Assembly (NCBI GenBank): GCA_003818605.1
Contig: RPQS01000038.1
Span: 1-36,327, forward strand
Source: Candidatus Zhuqueibacterota bacterium
GTDB lineage: Bacteria > Electryoneota > RPQS01
DNA: 36,327 nt
Direction: 5' to 3'
Shown here: positions 15,194-24,978 of the stretch, piece by piece
How positions within the stretch are numbered: the first letter of the stretch is position 1
How the letters are laid out: every line of letters begins with the position of its first letter
The notes under the pieces: model-generated
The model's input: the letters and a program-made list of their open reading frames with translations, nothing else
The model's database searches: none
Told to the model about the DNA's origin: nothing
Position numbers and translations under genes: made by a program

Positions 15194-16903
15194 TTACGCT
15201 TCGATTTCCGCCGTTTCTTTGGCCGTGGGGAAAGTGAGCCGAATTTCCGTGCCTTCGCCGAATTGCGACTTCAATTCCAGCCGCGCACCGTGGTTTTCCG
15301 CGACGTTCTGGACAATGCACATTCCCAGACCGGTGCCGCCCGCATTTCCGCGCGTCGTGAAATAAGGCTGGAAGACACGCGGCAGTACGTCGGGGTGAAT
15401 CCCGCCGCCCGTATCCCGGATCAGGACTTCTACCGCTTCACCCTCGGTATGCACGTTGACCGTCAGCGTGCCCTGACCTTTTTCACGGATGGCATGCGCC
15501 GAATTGAGAATCATATTGATGATGGCGCTTTCCAGACCGTGCGCGTCTCCCAGCACCGGCGGCAGATTCTCGCCGATATCCACTTCGAGTTTATACCCGC
15601 GATTACCGGAATCTCTGGAAAATCCTTTCAGCGTGCCGGTGGTGCTCTCCATCATTTCTACGGTGCTGCGAATCAGCTCGCCCATGTCGAGCGAGACGAA
15701 AGCGGATTTGACCGGCTTGGTCAAATGCTTCAAGTCGAGCGCGATTTTCTCTATCCGCTCGGACAGCGCGGAAATCGTATCCAGATCCTTCTCCACTCCG
15801 TCGGCCAGCGGGACGCCCATGTTTTTCAGGCGCAGCGCCAAAAGTTCCACGCGGCCTTTGACCGGCTGCAGGCTGTTGTTGATTTCGTGCGCGATGCCGC
15901 CTGCAAGTTGATTAATCGTGGATTGCTTTTCCGATTCAATCAGCTTGCGTTCGAGCTGCTTCTGCAGCGTGACGTCTTCGAGAATCATGCCGACGCGTTC
16001 GTCGCCGCTCAGGTGCGATACGCGGAAGAACGAATAGGCTAACGTGCGGTCTCCCAAACCGAACACCGCGCGCCGGTTGCCGCCCTGCTGCAGAAACTCC
16101 TGAAGGTTTTGCAGTATTATCAGCATAGTCTCGCCGTCGCAGCAGCCGCTGTTCGCGAACGGCGTACCGCGACGCAGCGGAGTGCCGTTCAGCAGAGTCG
16201 AAGCCTGCGCGCTGACGTAGTCAATATGCAGACGACGGTCGAGAATAATCACGCCGTGCGGCTGGCTGTCGAGAATGGTATCCAGATATTCCTGCAGTTC
16301 GCGGTAGCGCGTGCTGGCTTTCTGCTCCGCTTCGATGAGTCGGGCGTTTTCCAAAGCCACGGCCGCGAGCTGCACAAAGCTTTCGAACAACACTAAGCTG
16401 GTCTGATCGAAAACTCCCGCCAAACGCGACGTGTCCACGTACGCCGCTCCGATCAACTTGCCTTTGGAAATCAGCGGTGCACCCATGATCGAACGCACCT
16501 GCATACGGGCAATGGACTGCTGCTTGGTTAAATCGGAAGCTCCCACAACGTCGTTGATCAGAATCGGACGCCGTCCCTCCAACACTTTGCGGATGATGGT
16601 ATGCGAGGCCGCGTTTTCCGCGTCTTCAATCGCTCCCGTTTCCATGTTGCGGGCGACGCGGAAATTCCATTCCCCATGCTCGGACACTAGCACTAAGAAG
16701 CCGCGCTCGGCTCCCGTGAGTTCGAACGTAGCGTTCATGATGCGGTCGAGAATCGTGGACGTCGTCAGATCGCGATTCACATCCTCCACGAGGGACGCGA
16801 GCTTCTGTAGTCCGATTTCGACTCCTTCAACGGTATAGTCCGTCGGTTCCGGAGTCGTCCCGGAGGTCAGATCGTCCAGTTCATCGAAAAAGTCATCCGG
16901 CAT
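15194..16903 (-). CDS. GAF/PAS sensor histidine kinase
   Basis: A 569-residue kinase without membrane helices, so cytoplasmic. Order of parts: GAF domain (about 40-190), a PAS-like region (about 205-315), the dimerisation and phospho-acceptor domain with His339 in LAGGIAHEINNSLQP, and a GHKL ATPase domain (about 455-565) with the N-box NMILNSAHAI, DTGGGI and GGTGLGMCIVQNVAENHG. It should autophosphorylate and pass phosphate to a response regulator; none is encoded nearby. It begins 7 bases after the Ser/Thr kinase gene, so the two are in one operon, and the domain set mirrors the C-terminal half of HstK hybrid kinases. Confidence 0.93.
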   Translation of the reverse strand: MPDDFFDELDDLTSGTTPEPTDYTVEGVEIGLQKLASLVEDVNRDLTTSTILDRIMNATFELTGAERGFLVLVSEHGEWNFRVARNMETGAIEDAENAASHTIIRKVLEGRRPILINDVVGASDLTKQQSIARMQVRSIMGAPLISKGKLIGAAYVDTSRLAGVFDQTSLVLFESFVQLAAVALENARLIEAEQKASTRYRELQEYLDTILDSQPHGVIILDRRLHIDYVSAQASTLLNGTPLRRGTPFANSGCCDGETMLIILQNLQEFLQQGGNRRAVFGLGDRTLAYSFFRVSHLSGDERVGMILEDVTLQKQLERKLIESEKQSTINQLAGGIAHEINNSLQPVKGRVELLALRLKNMGVPLADGVEKDLDTISALSERIEKIALDLKHLTKPVKSAFVSLDMGELIRSTVEMMESTTGTLKGFSRDSGNRGYKLEVDIGENLPPVLGDAHGLESAIINMILNSAHAIREKGQGTLTVNVHTEGEAVEVLIRDTGGGIHPDVLPRVFQPYFTTRGNAGGTGLGMCIVQNVAENHGARLELKSQFGEGTEIRLTFPTAKETAEIEA

Positions 16904-16910
16904 GAGAGGG

Positions 16911-19900
16911 TCAATTTTCCTTTAACGAATTACGCAGTGTAATCGCTTCTTCACGAAAACGGCGAATCTGCGGCGAAGCTAAAAACCGCTCGCGGCTACT
17001 CTCGGAAAGGCGCGCGGCCACAGCTTTCAGCACCGTTGCCCCGCGACCGTATTCTTCGAGACCTTTCCGTACCGTACCCTCGGCAGCCAAATGCCGCGCG
17101 GTTGCCCAGTGGTACCTCCACAGAAGATCCGGATAGGCCGAAAGTTGTCGAACGATCCGGGGACGCTCGCGGGAATCAATCGTTTCTTGAGCAAAAAGAA
17201 GGCCATAGACCAGAGTGCGGGCGGCGGTGTAGGGATCCCATTTGATATCAGCCACTTTACGAGCTTGGGTCAGAGCCGTTTTAGCGCTTTCTATGTCGCC
17301 CTGCTCTGCCGCGATGGCGCAGGCGGTCAAATGCAGGTGAAGACGCGCCAGTGGATCACTGTCGTCGGACAGCAACGTCTGAGCTTGATCCAGCGCTTCC
17401 CGCGCTCCCTCTGTCCGTCCGCGCCGCGCCCGCAAGAGCGCAATGCCTTCCCAAGCCTGTCCTTCGCCTTTCCGCGCACCCACTTCATGCGCCGCGCGAT
17501 AGGCGCGTTCGAGAACCGAGGATGCGTTTTCCAATTCTTCCAGCGCGAGCAGGAGTTTGCCCAAATACACGAGCGGTTCGATCTCACATTCGTAATCTTC
17601 GAGAGTACTCGCCAGAGAAACGGCTTCCTGAAAATACGCGTGCGCGCGCGGGAAATCCGCCCGGTAGTAGCTGAGTTCGCCGAGATTGCTCAAAATCTCA
17701 ACTTGTTCCCGCGGCGAGTTCATCCGGCGGAACAGTCCCAGGGCTTTCAGATAATATTCTTCCGCTTCCGGCAGCGAGCCGGTTTCCAGTGAATCCACAC
17801 CGAGATTATTGTAGATTCCCGCCAGCCGGTGTACGTCATTAATTTCGCTCGCGATTTCCGCGCATTTTTTCCACAGACTGCGGGCGTGCAGCCGGTCGCC
17901 GCTCTGTGCCGCCAATACTCCGAGGTTGTTGTACATGTTGGCGACGCCTTTGCGGTCATGCAGCGCTTCCTGGATTTCCAGACAGCGTCTCCAATATAGG
18001 GATGCGGCATCGGAATCGCCGCGATAAAACGCCAGAGTAGCAACGGTGTTCATCAGCATCGCCTGACCGGGATCCGTGCTCTGCGGAGGGACGCGGATTA
18101 AACCGTCTTCGGCCAGTTGGCGCGCTGTCTCTGCTTCCCCATGTTTAAAGGCGATCCATGCCAACGTCCCGTAGACAATTCCCGCGCGGCTGTCATGACC
18201 TTCCGGCAGGCGGGTCAAGCATTGCTCGAGAATCGTCTGCGCGTGTTCCGTGCGGCCCAGCTTTTCTTCGATCATGGCATAGCGGGACAGCCGTTCGAGA
18301 TTTTCCGACGTAACTTCGACTTTGCCGTTGTTCAGATAATCGGCGAGATGCGCGGATGAGGCTTCGAGGTTGCCTTCCATATATTCGATGGCCACCAACG
18401 CATCCAGGATCACCGTCCAGATTTCTTCCGGCGGATTGTGCAGCAGGCAGGATTCGATCAGCCGCCGCACCCATTTGGTTTCCCCGTCTTCGAGCGCGCC
18501 GTGCAGGATCTGTCCGGCTTCCTGCGGCGGGATGGTCCACATGCCCGCGTAAAAATCGTGATACAGCCGCTCCCGTTTCCGGCGCCGCGCGTTCTCCGTT
18601 TGCAGCGATGACCAGGCGCGGGCCAATCGTTCGTGTATATCGCGCGACGTTTCTTCGTCGAGAATTCCTTCCAGAAAATCCGCAACTGCCGTAAACCGGA
18701 GGCTGAAACCTTCCGCGCCGTGGTGCAGCCAGCCGATGGTCTCCAGAGAGTTCAACGCGCGATGCAACGTGGCGGCGGGATGTTCCTCCTCCGCAAACAT
18801 CTCGCGCAACACATCCTGCGGCAGCGGAGTTAAAGAACAGGCAAGATAGTACGCCAGCCGGCAGGCTTCCTCCGATTGATCCGCCAGCATGTGATCCATG
18901 TACTCGACCACCGTCGAGTGAACCGGACTTGCCCACGAACCGGGGAGCAATTCCCAACCGCCCAAACCGATGCGCAGCATTCCCGCTTCCAGCAATCGGT
19001 CGAGCTGATTCTGAATCGCACTGGCAAAGCCCATGGACTCGGAGAAAATCTGCTCGGCGAAGGAATCGGGGAATGAATTCTCGGGAAACGTCGCCGCGAT
19101 GAATTCATGGACGCCTTTCAGATCGAGCGGCTGCAGAACGATTTCCCGGTGATGTCCGATCGCATCGAACGTCTGATCATCCAGATGCGTCGTCCCGATC
19201 ACGCACCAAATGCCGTTCTCGCGCGCTTTTCGCAGGATAGGATTCAGACGGATGTTCGGAATATCCGAAGCATCCGGGATCAAGAGAACGCGGTCGCGGC
19301 ATTCTTCGTTCAGAGCAACTGCGGTGTCGGCGATGCATACGTTGATGCCGTCTACGGACAATCGCGCGCCAAAATCGCGAAGCATCCGCCGCCGCCCCAA
19401 GCCGTGCGGCCCGAGCAGAACAACGGCCGGCGGATTTCCGCCGTGTTGGATGCTCGTTTTTAATTCCTGAAGCGTTTGGCGCGCCGTTATGTTGGTGACC
19501 GACGTCGCGGAGCGGATGTACGCGCGGCGCGTAACTTCGGTTTCGAGCGGGAAGTCGGTGCCTTCACGTTCGTTGAGCAGCGCAATAGCATGCCTTGCTG
19601 ACGGCGGGCGGTCTTCGGGTTTCAAACGAACCATCGCGCTGATCACATCGGAGAGTCCTACGGGCAAGTCGGGGCGGAAGCGCAAGGGAGGGGGAGCTTC
19701 TTCCTGACATCTTTGGCGCGAAGCGGTGAGAGAATCCTTCCCTTCAAATGGCAACCGTCCGGTGGCCAGGCGATAGAGCATCATGCCGGCGGCGTAGATA
19801 TCCGTGGCTGCCGTTGCTTTCTGTTCGGCAATCAGCTCGGGAGCCATGTAATCTACCGTTCCGCCGGTTGCGATATCTTGCCCGCGTCGCGCCGCCAGAC

Positions 19901-20372
19901 CGAAATCCAGAAGTTTCAGGGACTCCACCTGACCTTCCGCATTTAAACACCCCAGCACATTTTCGGGTTTGATGTCGCGATGCAGAAGTCCCCGACTGTG
20001 AAGAAAAGCGAGCGCTCGGCACAGTTTGACCAGCACAACATGAAGCTGGCTTGCCTTCCATTTCGGAATCAGCTCGTGGATCGGCCGGCCTTCAATGTAT
20101 TCGTAAGTGAAGTAGAGGGTGTTTTCCGGGGGAGGCAGGGTTCCGAAGTCGTAGACTTCCGGAATATTCGGATGAACTACTCCGCTGATATGGCTGAATT
20201 CGGCTTTGAAGCCGTCAACGTCGCAGCTTTCCAACCCTTGCTTCATGGTTTTTAATGCCATGATTTTATTATCTCTGCGAGTGTCCTCGACGAGACAAAC
20301 GACTCCCATGCCACCGGAACCGATGGTTTTTAGGATTCGGTAACGTGAAGCAAGAATGTCGGAATCGGCCAT
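16911..20372 (-). CDS. Ser/Thr protein kinase with ATPase-like and TPR regions
   Basis: A 1153-residue cytoplasmic protein. An intact Hanks-type kinase domain (about 10-270) has the glycine loop GSGGMG (18-23), Lys41, the catalytic HRDIKPEN (131-138) and DFG (156-158), and GTVDYMAPE. A STAND/AAA-like ATPase region (about 295-480) follows; its P-loop reads GPHGLGRR (321-328) with Arg where Lys is normal, so nucleotide binding is doubtful. From about residue 640 to the end there is a long run of TPR repeats. A GAF/PAS histidine kinase gene follows after 7 bases. In HstK-type proteins of cyanobacteria and others, a kinase, an ATPase and a GAF-histidine kinase are one chain; here the same set is split over two genes. 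Confidence 0.92.
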   Translation of the reverse strand: MADSDILASRYRILKTIGSGGMGVVCLVEDTRRDNKIMALKTMKQGLESCDVDGFKAEFSHISGVVHPNIPEVYDFGTLPPPENTLYFTYEYIEGRPIHELIPKWKASQLHVVLVKLCRALAFLHSRGLLHRDIKPENVLGCLNAEGQVESLKLLDFGLAARRGQDIATGGTVDYMAPELIAEQKATAATDIYAAGMMLYRLATGRLPFEGKDSLTASRQRCQEEAPPPLRFRPDLPVGLSDVISAMVRLKPEDRPPSARHAIALLNEREGTDFPLETEVTRRAYIRSATSVTNITARQTLQELKTSIQHGGNPPAVVLLGPHGLGRRRMLRDFGARLSVDGINVCIADTAVALNEECRDRVLLIPDASDIPNIRLNPILRKARENGIWCVIGTTHLDDQTFDAIGHHREIVLQPLDLKGVHEFIAATFPENSFPDSFAEQIFSESMGFASAIQNQLDRLLEAGMLRIGLGGWELLPGSWASPVHSTVVEYMDHMLADQSEEACRLAYYLACSLTPLPQDVLREMFAEEEHPAATLHRALNSLETIGWLHHGAEGFSLRFTAVADFLEGILDEETSRDIHERLARAWSSLQTENARRRKRERLYHDFYAGMWTIPPQEAGQILHGALEDGETKWVRRLIESCLLHNPPEEIWTVILDALVAIEYMEGNLEASSAHLADYLNNGKVEVTSENLERLSRYAMIEEKLGRTEHAQTILEQCLTRLPEGHDSRAGIVYGTLAWIAFKHGEAETARQLAEDGLIRVPPQSTDPGQAMLMNTVATLAFYRGDSDAASLYWRRCLEIQEALHDRKGVANMYNNLGVLAAQSGDRLHARSLWKKCAEIASEINDVHRLAGIYNNLGVDSLETGSLPEAEEYYLKALGLFRRMNSPREQVEILSNLGELSYYRADFPRAHAYFQEAVSLASTLEDYECEIEPLVYLGKLLLALEELENASSVLERAYRAAHEVGARKGEGQAWEGIALLRARRGRTEGAREALDQAQTLLSDDSDPLARLHLHLTACAIAAEQGDIESAKTALTQARKVADIKWDPYTAARTLVYGLLFAQETIDSRERPRIVRQLSAYPDLLWRYHWATARHLAAEGTVRKGLEEYGRGATVLKAVAARLSESSRERFLASPQIRRFREEAITLRNSLKEN

Positions 20373-20479
20373 TTACTCACAAGGGGTTTGAGGCACCTCC
20401 CTCGTGTTATCGTCAAATTGAGCCCCACTCTTGACTTGCTTCACTCTCGAAAACAGATATTTAGCGGTGTGAAGAGAAT

Positions 20480-20507
20480 AAAAAAACCGGCCGCCTGCGG
20501 CGGCCGG
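20480..20507 (-). terminator. Rho-independent terminator of the lipoprotein gene
   Basis: On the minus strand CCGGCCGCC-GCA-GGCGGCCGG, a perfect 9-bp stem, is followed by a run of seven T. It lies 42 bases after the lipoprotein stop and before the kinase gene. The remaining 100 bases of the gap (20373-20479) should hold the kinase promoter; I cannot name its boxes with confidence. Confidence 0.88.
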
Positions 20508-20549
20508 AGTTGAACCTTTGTAAAGAAATTTCGTGGTCAGACGAAAGGT

Positions 20550-21161
20550 TTACGAAATGATGTACCGGCTGAAGTGATCGGTCTGAGCCGAAACCGTCAT
20601 TTTTGTAACATCAACATCACTGGGCAACGGCTCGAATGTTTCGGGGTCGGCCATGTAGACTATGCTGAGCGGCGGCGGCGTGGCGTTAGTGCCGTTGTTC
20701 GCATACTGCGTTCCCGCATAGCTCAACACGATGGTTACCGGAACATTAAAGCGGAATGGGCTGGGTCCGCAATCAATCGCAATACCGGTCACGGATCCAT
20801 AAGCAATCGTGATCGTCATGAAATCATCTACGGCTCCGGCGGGAATAATCACGCGATGCGCGCCGAGTGAAATGGTGCAGCCCTGCGGACCGACACGCTG
20901 TGCTCTACTTGCAATCGCGGCGGGATTGATGGCTTGACCGGTAGTTGATTCCCAATAGCCCGGATTGAGAATAGGGACTTCATGTCCGGGAATAATTTGA
21001 TCGCCCGGCTCGGGATTCCACAGATCATTTGCCTCATTAACGCGCGGCTGTGAGGCGGTTGGGGAATCGAAATTTCCACATCCTGTCAGTAGGGTCACGG
21101 TCAGCATCAGGGCAATCGTCAGCCCCGTGACCTTCAAGATGGATTCGCTAAATTTTTTCAT
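20550..21161 (-). CDS. Lipoprotein of unknown function
   Basis: A 203-residue protein with a lipoprotein signal peptide: KK at the start, a hydrophobic core (VTGLTIALMLTVT) and the lipobox LLTGC, so Cys28 would be lipidated and the protein held in an envelope membrane. The middle (about 98-160) reads GAHRVIIPAGAVDDFMTITIAYG and resembles ZU5-like beta domains found in bacterial surface proteins. The ATG at 21161 is chosen because AAGGAGA lies upstream and the signal peptide begins there; the frame is open to 21182. It has its own terminator and a long upstream gap, so it is a single-gene unit. Confidence 0.82.
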   Translation of the reverse strand: MKKFSESILKVTGLTIALMLTVTLLTGCGNFDSPTASQPRVNEANDLWNPEPGDQIIPGHEVPILNPGYWESTTGQAINPAAIASRAQRVGPQGCTISLGAHRVIIPAGAVDDFMTITIAYGSVTGIAIDCGPSPFRFNVPVTIVLSYAGTQYANNGTNATPPPLSIVYMADPETFEPLPSDVDVTKMTVSAQTDHFSRYIIS

Positions 21162-21182
21162 TTTATCTCCTTTGGTAATCAT

Positions 21183-21489
21183 CGTATGGTCAGGCTTCCG
21201 GCTCTACTATGAGCAAGCAATATGCCGAATATAGTAGGTGTATCAAGTGTGCCTGAAGGGTGCTGTTTTTTTGCGACATAGCTTCCTCAAATAAACCGAT
21301 GTACGGGCGGTTCGGGTCACGATGTCTATACATTGGAGTAGTTAAACCAGTTGAAAAGAGCTCCTCGCGGTTGAATTGAGCTCTTAATGCATCCGGCTCT
21401 GTATGCTGAGTATACTCCGAATTCGGGTCAGCAGTATGAACTCCGCTTTTTGTTTTACGCCTTATCGGAGTGTAAAAAGCTCCTGCGTT
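21183..21489. other. Intergenic region without a recognisable gene
   Basis: About 300 bases between the lipoprotein start and the glycosyltransferase terminator. It has no supported open frame. It contains one inverted repeat, AAGAGCTC (21356-21363) with GAGCTCTT (21378-21385), and a smaller one around 21440-21466. The lipoprotein promoter must lie at its left end; I see no convincing boxes. Confidence 0.5.
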
Positions 21490-21525
21490 AAAAAAAAAGG
21501 GACGATCCTCGCGGGTCGTCCCTTT
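21490..21525 (-). terminator. Rho-independent terminator of the glycosyltransferase gene
   Basis: On the minus strand AAAGGGACGA (21525-21516) pairs with TCGTCCCTTT (21505-21496) and the T-run continues to 21490. It lies 16 bases behind the stop at 21542. Confidence 0.88.
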
Positions 21526-21541
21526 ACTTCGACGGTATTTT

Positions 21542-23023
21542 TTACGACGGTTTCAACTGCCAGCGATAAAGAATGAGCCGCGGATTAAACTGCATGGCTT
21601 CCCGGTTATAGCCCAGTTCTTCGAGAGTTTTCAGCAGAATATTCTGTGAATCGGCGATATTCTGCCGAATGTCATACCAAAGATAATAAACCTCCGCTTT
21701 TCCGACAAGTCTGGCGCGAATATGCGACGTGAACTCCGGAGTCGGTGATAGAATGGGAGGGACATCAATGACGGCGGAAAGGGTTCTCGATTCCGGCCAA
21801 TAGTAATGAAAGAGTCGGTAGCTGCCGGGAATAACCATTAAAGACGAATTCGGATGCATGCGAGGTTTTAAAAAAGCGGTTACATCCCGCCAGTTTTCGC
21901 GGCGGCCGTAATGCTGTGGATCAAGAAAATGCGCATAGGCGATGGCTACGGCTGTAATTCCCAGAACCATCGCGCCATGCCGCAGCCAGCGAGGATTGAT
22001 GGCAAGATATGCCTGTGCGACAAAAAGATGAGCAAAAGGAATAATAAAAATTACATACTTCGGCTGCAGCCAGTAACGGTCCGTTAATGCGCTCGAAATG
22101 AAGGCCAGGATAATCGGAAGGGTGAAAAACGCGTGGCATAACCAAACGGCGCGGGACAGTGGGCGTTTGTGCAGTCTGAAAAATCCCCATAATAAAAGCA
22201 AAGACGGTATCATAACCAGCAGTACCAGCGGCCCGTTTTGAACCAGATCGCTGACGCCTACCGGACGGCCGAGCATCTGATCGTGTAAAATGAAATAGTT
22301 ATATCCAACGGTCGAAGCCGCCAACAGCTTGGGAATTGAACTCGGCAGGTGAATAAAGTATTCACCGCCGCGCACCTGAACGAAGTTAACAATGTTCGGG
22401 ATGTTGAACAAGTACACAAAAAGAATGACGCTGAAAGCGAGAAATCCCTGACGCGTTGGCAGCGTACGCCGCTCCCGAAACAGGAGAACGGCCGCTCCGC
22501 AGAGGAACATCCAAAAATAGATATGCGTGAAAACGCCGATAACGGCATTTGCTATAAATGCGGCCCAAATCCATAGCGACGGTCGCTCTCCTAATTTCAG
22601 TAGCAGCCAGGTTTGAACCAGCGCTATAAAGGCCACCATCGAGTACATGCGCAGTTCCTGTGAAAACTCGATGAGCATCGGCGACACCGCCATGACAATC
22701 GCAAACACCCGGGCAAGTTTCACATCGCCGACGCGCTTGCCGATGGCATAAGCCAGCGGGATTTGCGCGAGTCCGAACAAGAGAGGCAGCAGACGCAGAC
22801 CGATCTCGCTGTGAAAGCCCATCTGTTTCCACAGATAGAGCAGAGTAAAGAAGACCGGGCGGAACCGGTCCTCGGAATCCGTGATTAGCCGGCTGCTGTC
22901 GCGGAGCAATGAGAATCCCTCGTCGCCGTAAAAGCTGTAGCCGAGGTTGGGAATCCGCAGCAGAAGAGCAGCGGCGAAGATAAAAACCAGTGCGGGATCT
23001 ATGCGTATTGGGCGAACGGTCAT
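21542..23023 (-). CDS. Membrane glycosyltransferase, GT-C fold (GT39/ArnT-like)
   Basis: A 493-residue inner-membrane protein with about eleven helices. The first periplasmic loop has the GT-C acidic pair in GYSFYGDEGFSLL (Asp34, Glu35), followed by RFRPVFFTLLYLW, the pattern of dolichyl-/polyprenyl-phosphate sugar transferases. It would move a sugar from a lipid-phosphate donor to a lipid or protein acceptor on the outer face of the inner membrane. The acceptor cannot be told. Its start overlaps the methyltransferase stop by four bases (ATGA), so the two are made together, and a shared role in glycan building is likely. Confidence 0.86.
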   Translation of the reverse strand: MTVRPIRIDPALVFIFAAALLLRIPNLGYSFYGDEGFSLLRDSSRLITDSEDRFRPVFFTLLYLWKQMGFHSEIGLRLLPLLFGLAQIPLAYAIGKRVGDVKLARVFAIVMAVSPMLIEFSQELRMYSMVAFIALVQTWLLLKLGERPSLWIWAAFIANAVIGVFTHIYFWMFLCGAAVLLFRERRTLPTRQGFLAFSVILFVYLFNIPNIVNFVQVRGGEYFIHLPSSIPKLLAASTVGYNYFILHDQMLGRPVGVSDLVQNGPLVLLVMIPSLLLLWGFFRLHKRPLSRAVWLCHAFFTLPIILAFISSALTDRYWLQPKYVIFIIPFAHLFVAQAYLAINPRWLRHGAMVLGITAVAIAYAHFLDPQHYGRRENWRDVTAFLKPRMHPNSSLMVIPGSYRLFHYYWPESRTLSAVIDVPPILSPTPEFTSHIRARLVGKAEVYYLWYDIRQNIADSQNILLKTLEELGYNREAMQFNPRLILYRWQLKPS

Positions 23024-23673
23024 GGCGCGTTATGCACGATAAAGGATTTGTTCAATCCCCAGAGCTTCTCTTTTTCGATTTTTGCGCGTGGAAACAGCTC
23101 CTTAACCTCACGCCATTTTAAAAGCCGTACTTTCGTGCGAATATATTCCAGAGATTTCGGACTGAAATCGGGAATGTGAGTCTGGCCTGGCCACACGCGG
23201 GCAATGCCGTACTGCATGAAAAGCGGAAGCTGATTGAAGAAAGGAAAGAAGGAGTGCGGCTCAATCGGGAAATAGTAATTTGCCGAATGGAGAAAATAGT
23301 AGCGGCCCACACGCTGCACGTTATTAGCCATTTTGCGCTGCTGTTCGAAATCGCCCACATGTTCTATTACGGCATTGGACAGCACAAGATCGAACGATTG
23401 ATCGGCGAACTCGCGCATATCGGTGGCGTCGCCCGCTACGCAGATAATGTTGGGGAGATTTGCCTGTTGCTGCTTGGGATTCAGCAGCGTAATCTTGCAG
23501 CTACGGTAGAATTCCGCATGGGAGCCGAGCGACTTCTCCCAATAGTACGGCTCTCCGCCGATGTCCAGAATGGTACAGCCGTGGGCAATAAGATCCCCAT
23601 AGAGGCGGCGAAAAAGTTCATCCCGTTTGGCGCGGAAATTGGGCGAAACTGTCTTGACGATTTTAGGAATCAT
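23020..23673 (-). CDS. Class I SAM-dependent methyltransferase
   Basis: A 217-residue Rossmann-fold methyltransferase. Motif I is CTILDIGGEPYYWE (about 33-46), a somewhat unusual form of the DxGxG loop; the acidic residue and motif II region ICVAGDATDMREF and motif IV DLVLSNAVIEHV follow in order, as in the Methyltransf_11 group. The substrate is unknown. Overlap with the glycosyltransferase gene suggests a sugar or lipid substrate. An 81-base gap separates it from lolC/E upstream. The ATG at 23673 lacks a strong ribosome binding site. Confidence 0.84.
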   Translation of the reverse strand: MIPKIVKTVSPNFRAKRDELFRRLYGDLIAHGCTILDIGGEPYYWEKSLGSHAEFYRSCKITLLNPKQQQANLPNIICVAGDATDMREFADQSFDLVLSNAVIEHVGDFEQQRKMANNVQRVGRYYFLHSANYYFPIEPHSFFPFFNQLPLFMQYGIARVWPGQTHIPDFSPKSLEYIRTKVRLLKWREVKELFPRAKIEKEKLWGLNKSFIVHNAP

Positions 23674-23754
23674 GTAAGGCTTGCCTATGTAGGAAGGGCA
23701 ATGAGACAGGCTACAATGGCCGTAAAGGATTAACCATGCAAACAGCGGGCCTCC

Positions 23755-24975
23755 TCAGCCCACGTCGCGGATGGCATCCACGGGTACCAGCCTGGAAGCG
23801 TAGCGCGCGGGATACACGGCGCCGAGATACGAGAGTAAAATGGCAATGGTGATGACCAGAATAAAATCGAGCGGCTGCATTTTCACCGGCAGCGCATCCA
23901 AGAAATAAATGTCTGAAGGCAGAGCCACCCACCTGTAGCGAAGCTGCCCAAGACAAATTAAAAATCCAAGCAGTGTTCCGAGTACGCTGCCGAGGATCCC
24001 GACGATAAGACCCTGCGCGCTGAAAATGCGGGCTACGTCGCGGTCTTTGGCTCCCATCGCCTTCAGAATGCCGATGTCGCGCCGCTTTTCCATCGTGACC
24101 ATGATTAAGGTGGACAGAATGTTGAAGGCGGCCACCAATATCACGAGCGACAGGATGATCGTCCACATCCATTTTTCGATTTTCATCCACGAAAACAGCG
24201 TGCTTCGCAGCTCGAACCACGTCTGCGCGTAATACGGCTGGCTGAACTTTTCCTCGAGCTGTTCCTTCACTTTATCGGCAAGGAACATATTGTCAAGTTT
24301 GATTTCCAGCCCGTCCACGCGTTCGCCGCGCTTGAACAGATCGCGGGCGACGTTCACGTCCATGTAGGCAATGACGTCGTCGAACTCGAACAGCCCGGTT
24401 TGGAACACTCCCGTGAGCACGAATTTTTTCACCGCCGGAGCGGAAAACGTGCTGGTCATGCCCGCCGGAGAAAACAGCACCAGCGTATCCCCCGGCGAAA
24501 TACCCAATCGTTCGGCCAGAAAGCGGCCCACGATAATTCCCGGCATGCCGTTCGCGGAAAAACTGAAGCGGCCTGAGATGATATGTTTGGGAAGTTCGCT
24601 CACCTGCGCGAGTGTGGTTTCATCCATCGCGCGGATCATCGCACCTTCGGTGGAGTTGCCTACGCGCAGCATGCCTTTTTCGAAAATGTAGGGCGACACT
24701 CCGGTGACATGCGGAACCTGCCGCACGCTGGCGGCGGCTTCTTCCCAGGCCGTAATCCCGCGGTCGCCATAGGTTGTGAGCCTGATGTGCGCGTCCGCGC
24801 CAAGAATGCGTTCCCGCACTTCGCTTTCGAAGCCGTTCATCACGGATAAAACGATGATCAGCGCTGCCACGCCGATGGTCACGCCGCCGATGGACAAGTA
24901 CGAGATCAGCGAAATGAATCCCGACCGCGATTTCGAGCGCAGATAGCGTTGTGCTATGAAAACGTGTGTGCGCAT
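23755..24975 (-). CDS. lolC: Lipoprotein-releasing ABC transporter permease (LolC/E)
   Basis: A 406-residue inner-membrane subunit of the Lol system, which lifts outer-membrane lipoproteins from the inner membrane. The N-terminus FIAQRYLRSKSRSGFISLISYLSIGGV is the family signature, followed by a helix, a long periplasmic domain and three C-terminal helices with the coupling stretch KRRDIGILKAMGAKDRD. Whether it is LolC or LolE cannot be decided. The ATPase lolD, often next to it, is not in this window; an unrelated methyltransferase follows. It starts three bases after the stop of the DNA methyltransferase gene. Confidence 0.9.
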   Translation of the reverse strand: MRTHVFIAQRYLRSKSRSGFISLISYLSIGGVTIGVAALIIVLSVMNGFESEVRERILGADAHIRLTTYGDRGITAWEEAAASVRQVPHVTGVSPYIFEKGMLRVGNSTEGAMIRAMDETTLAQVSELPKHIISGRFSFSANGMPGIIVGRFLAERLGISPGDTLVLFSPAGMTSTFSAPAVKKFVLTGVFQTGLFEFDDVIAYMDVNVARDLFKRGERVDGLEIKLDNMFLADKVKEQLEEKFSQPYYAQTWFELRSTLFSWMKIEKWMWTIILSLVILVAAFNILSTLIMVTMEKRRDIGILKAMGAKDRDVARIFSAQGLIVGILGSVLGTLLGFLICLGQLRYRWVALPSDIYFLDALPVKMQPLDFILVITIAILLSYLGAVYPARYASRLVPVDAIRDVG

Positions 24976-24978
24976 GGA

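Noticed and set aside
16903-16911. The Ser/Thr kinase and histidine kinase as one gene broken by a frameshift
   Set aside because: Each has its own complete domains, a proper stop and a start; the genes are in different frames with 7 bases between.
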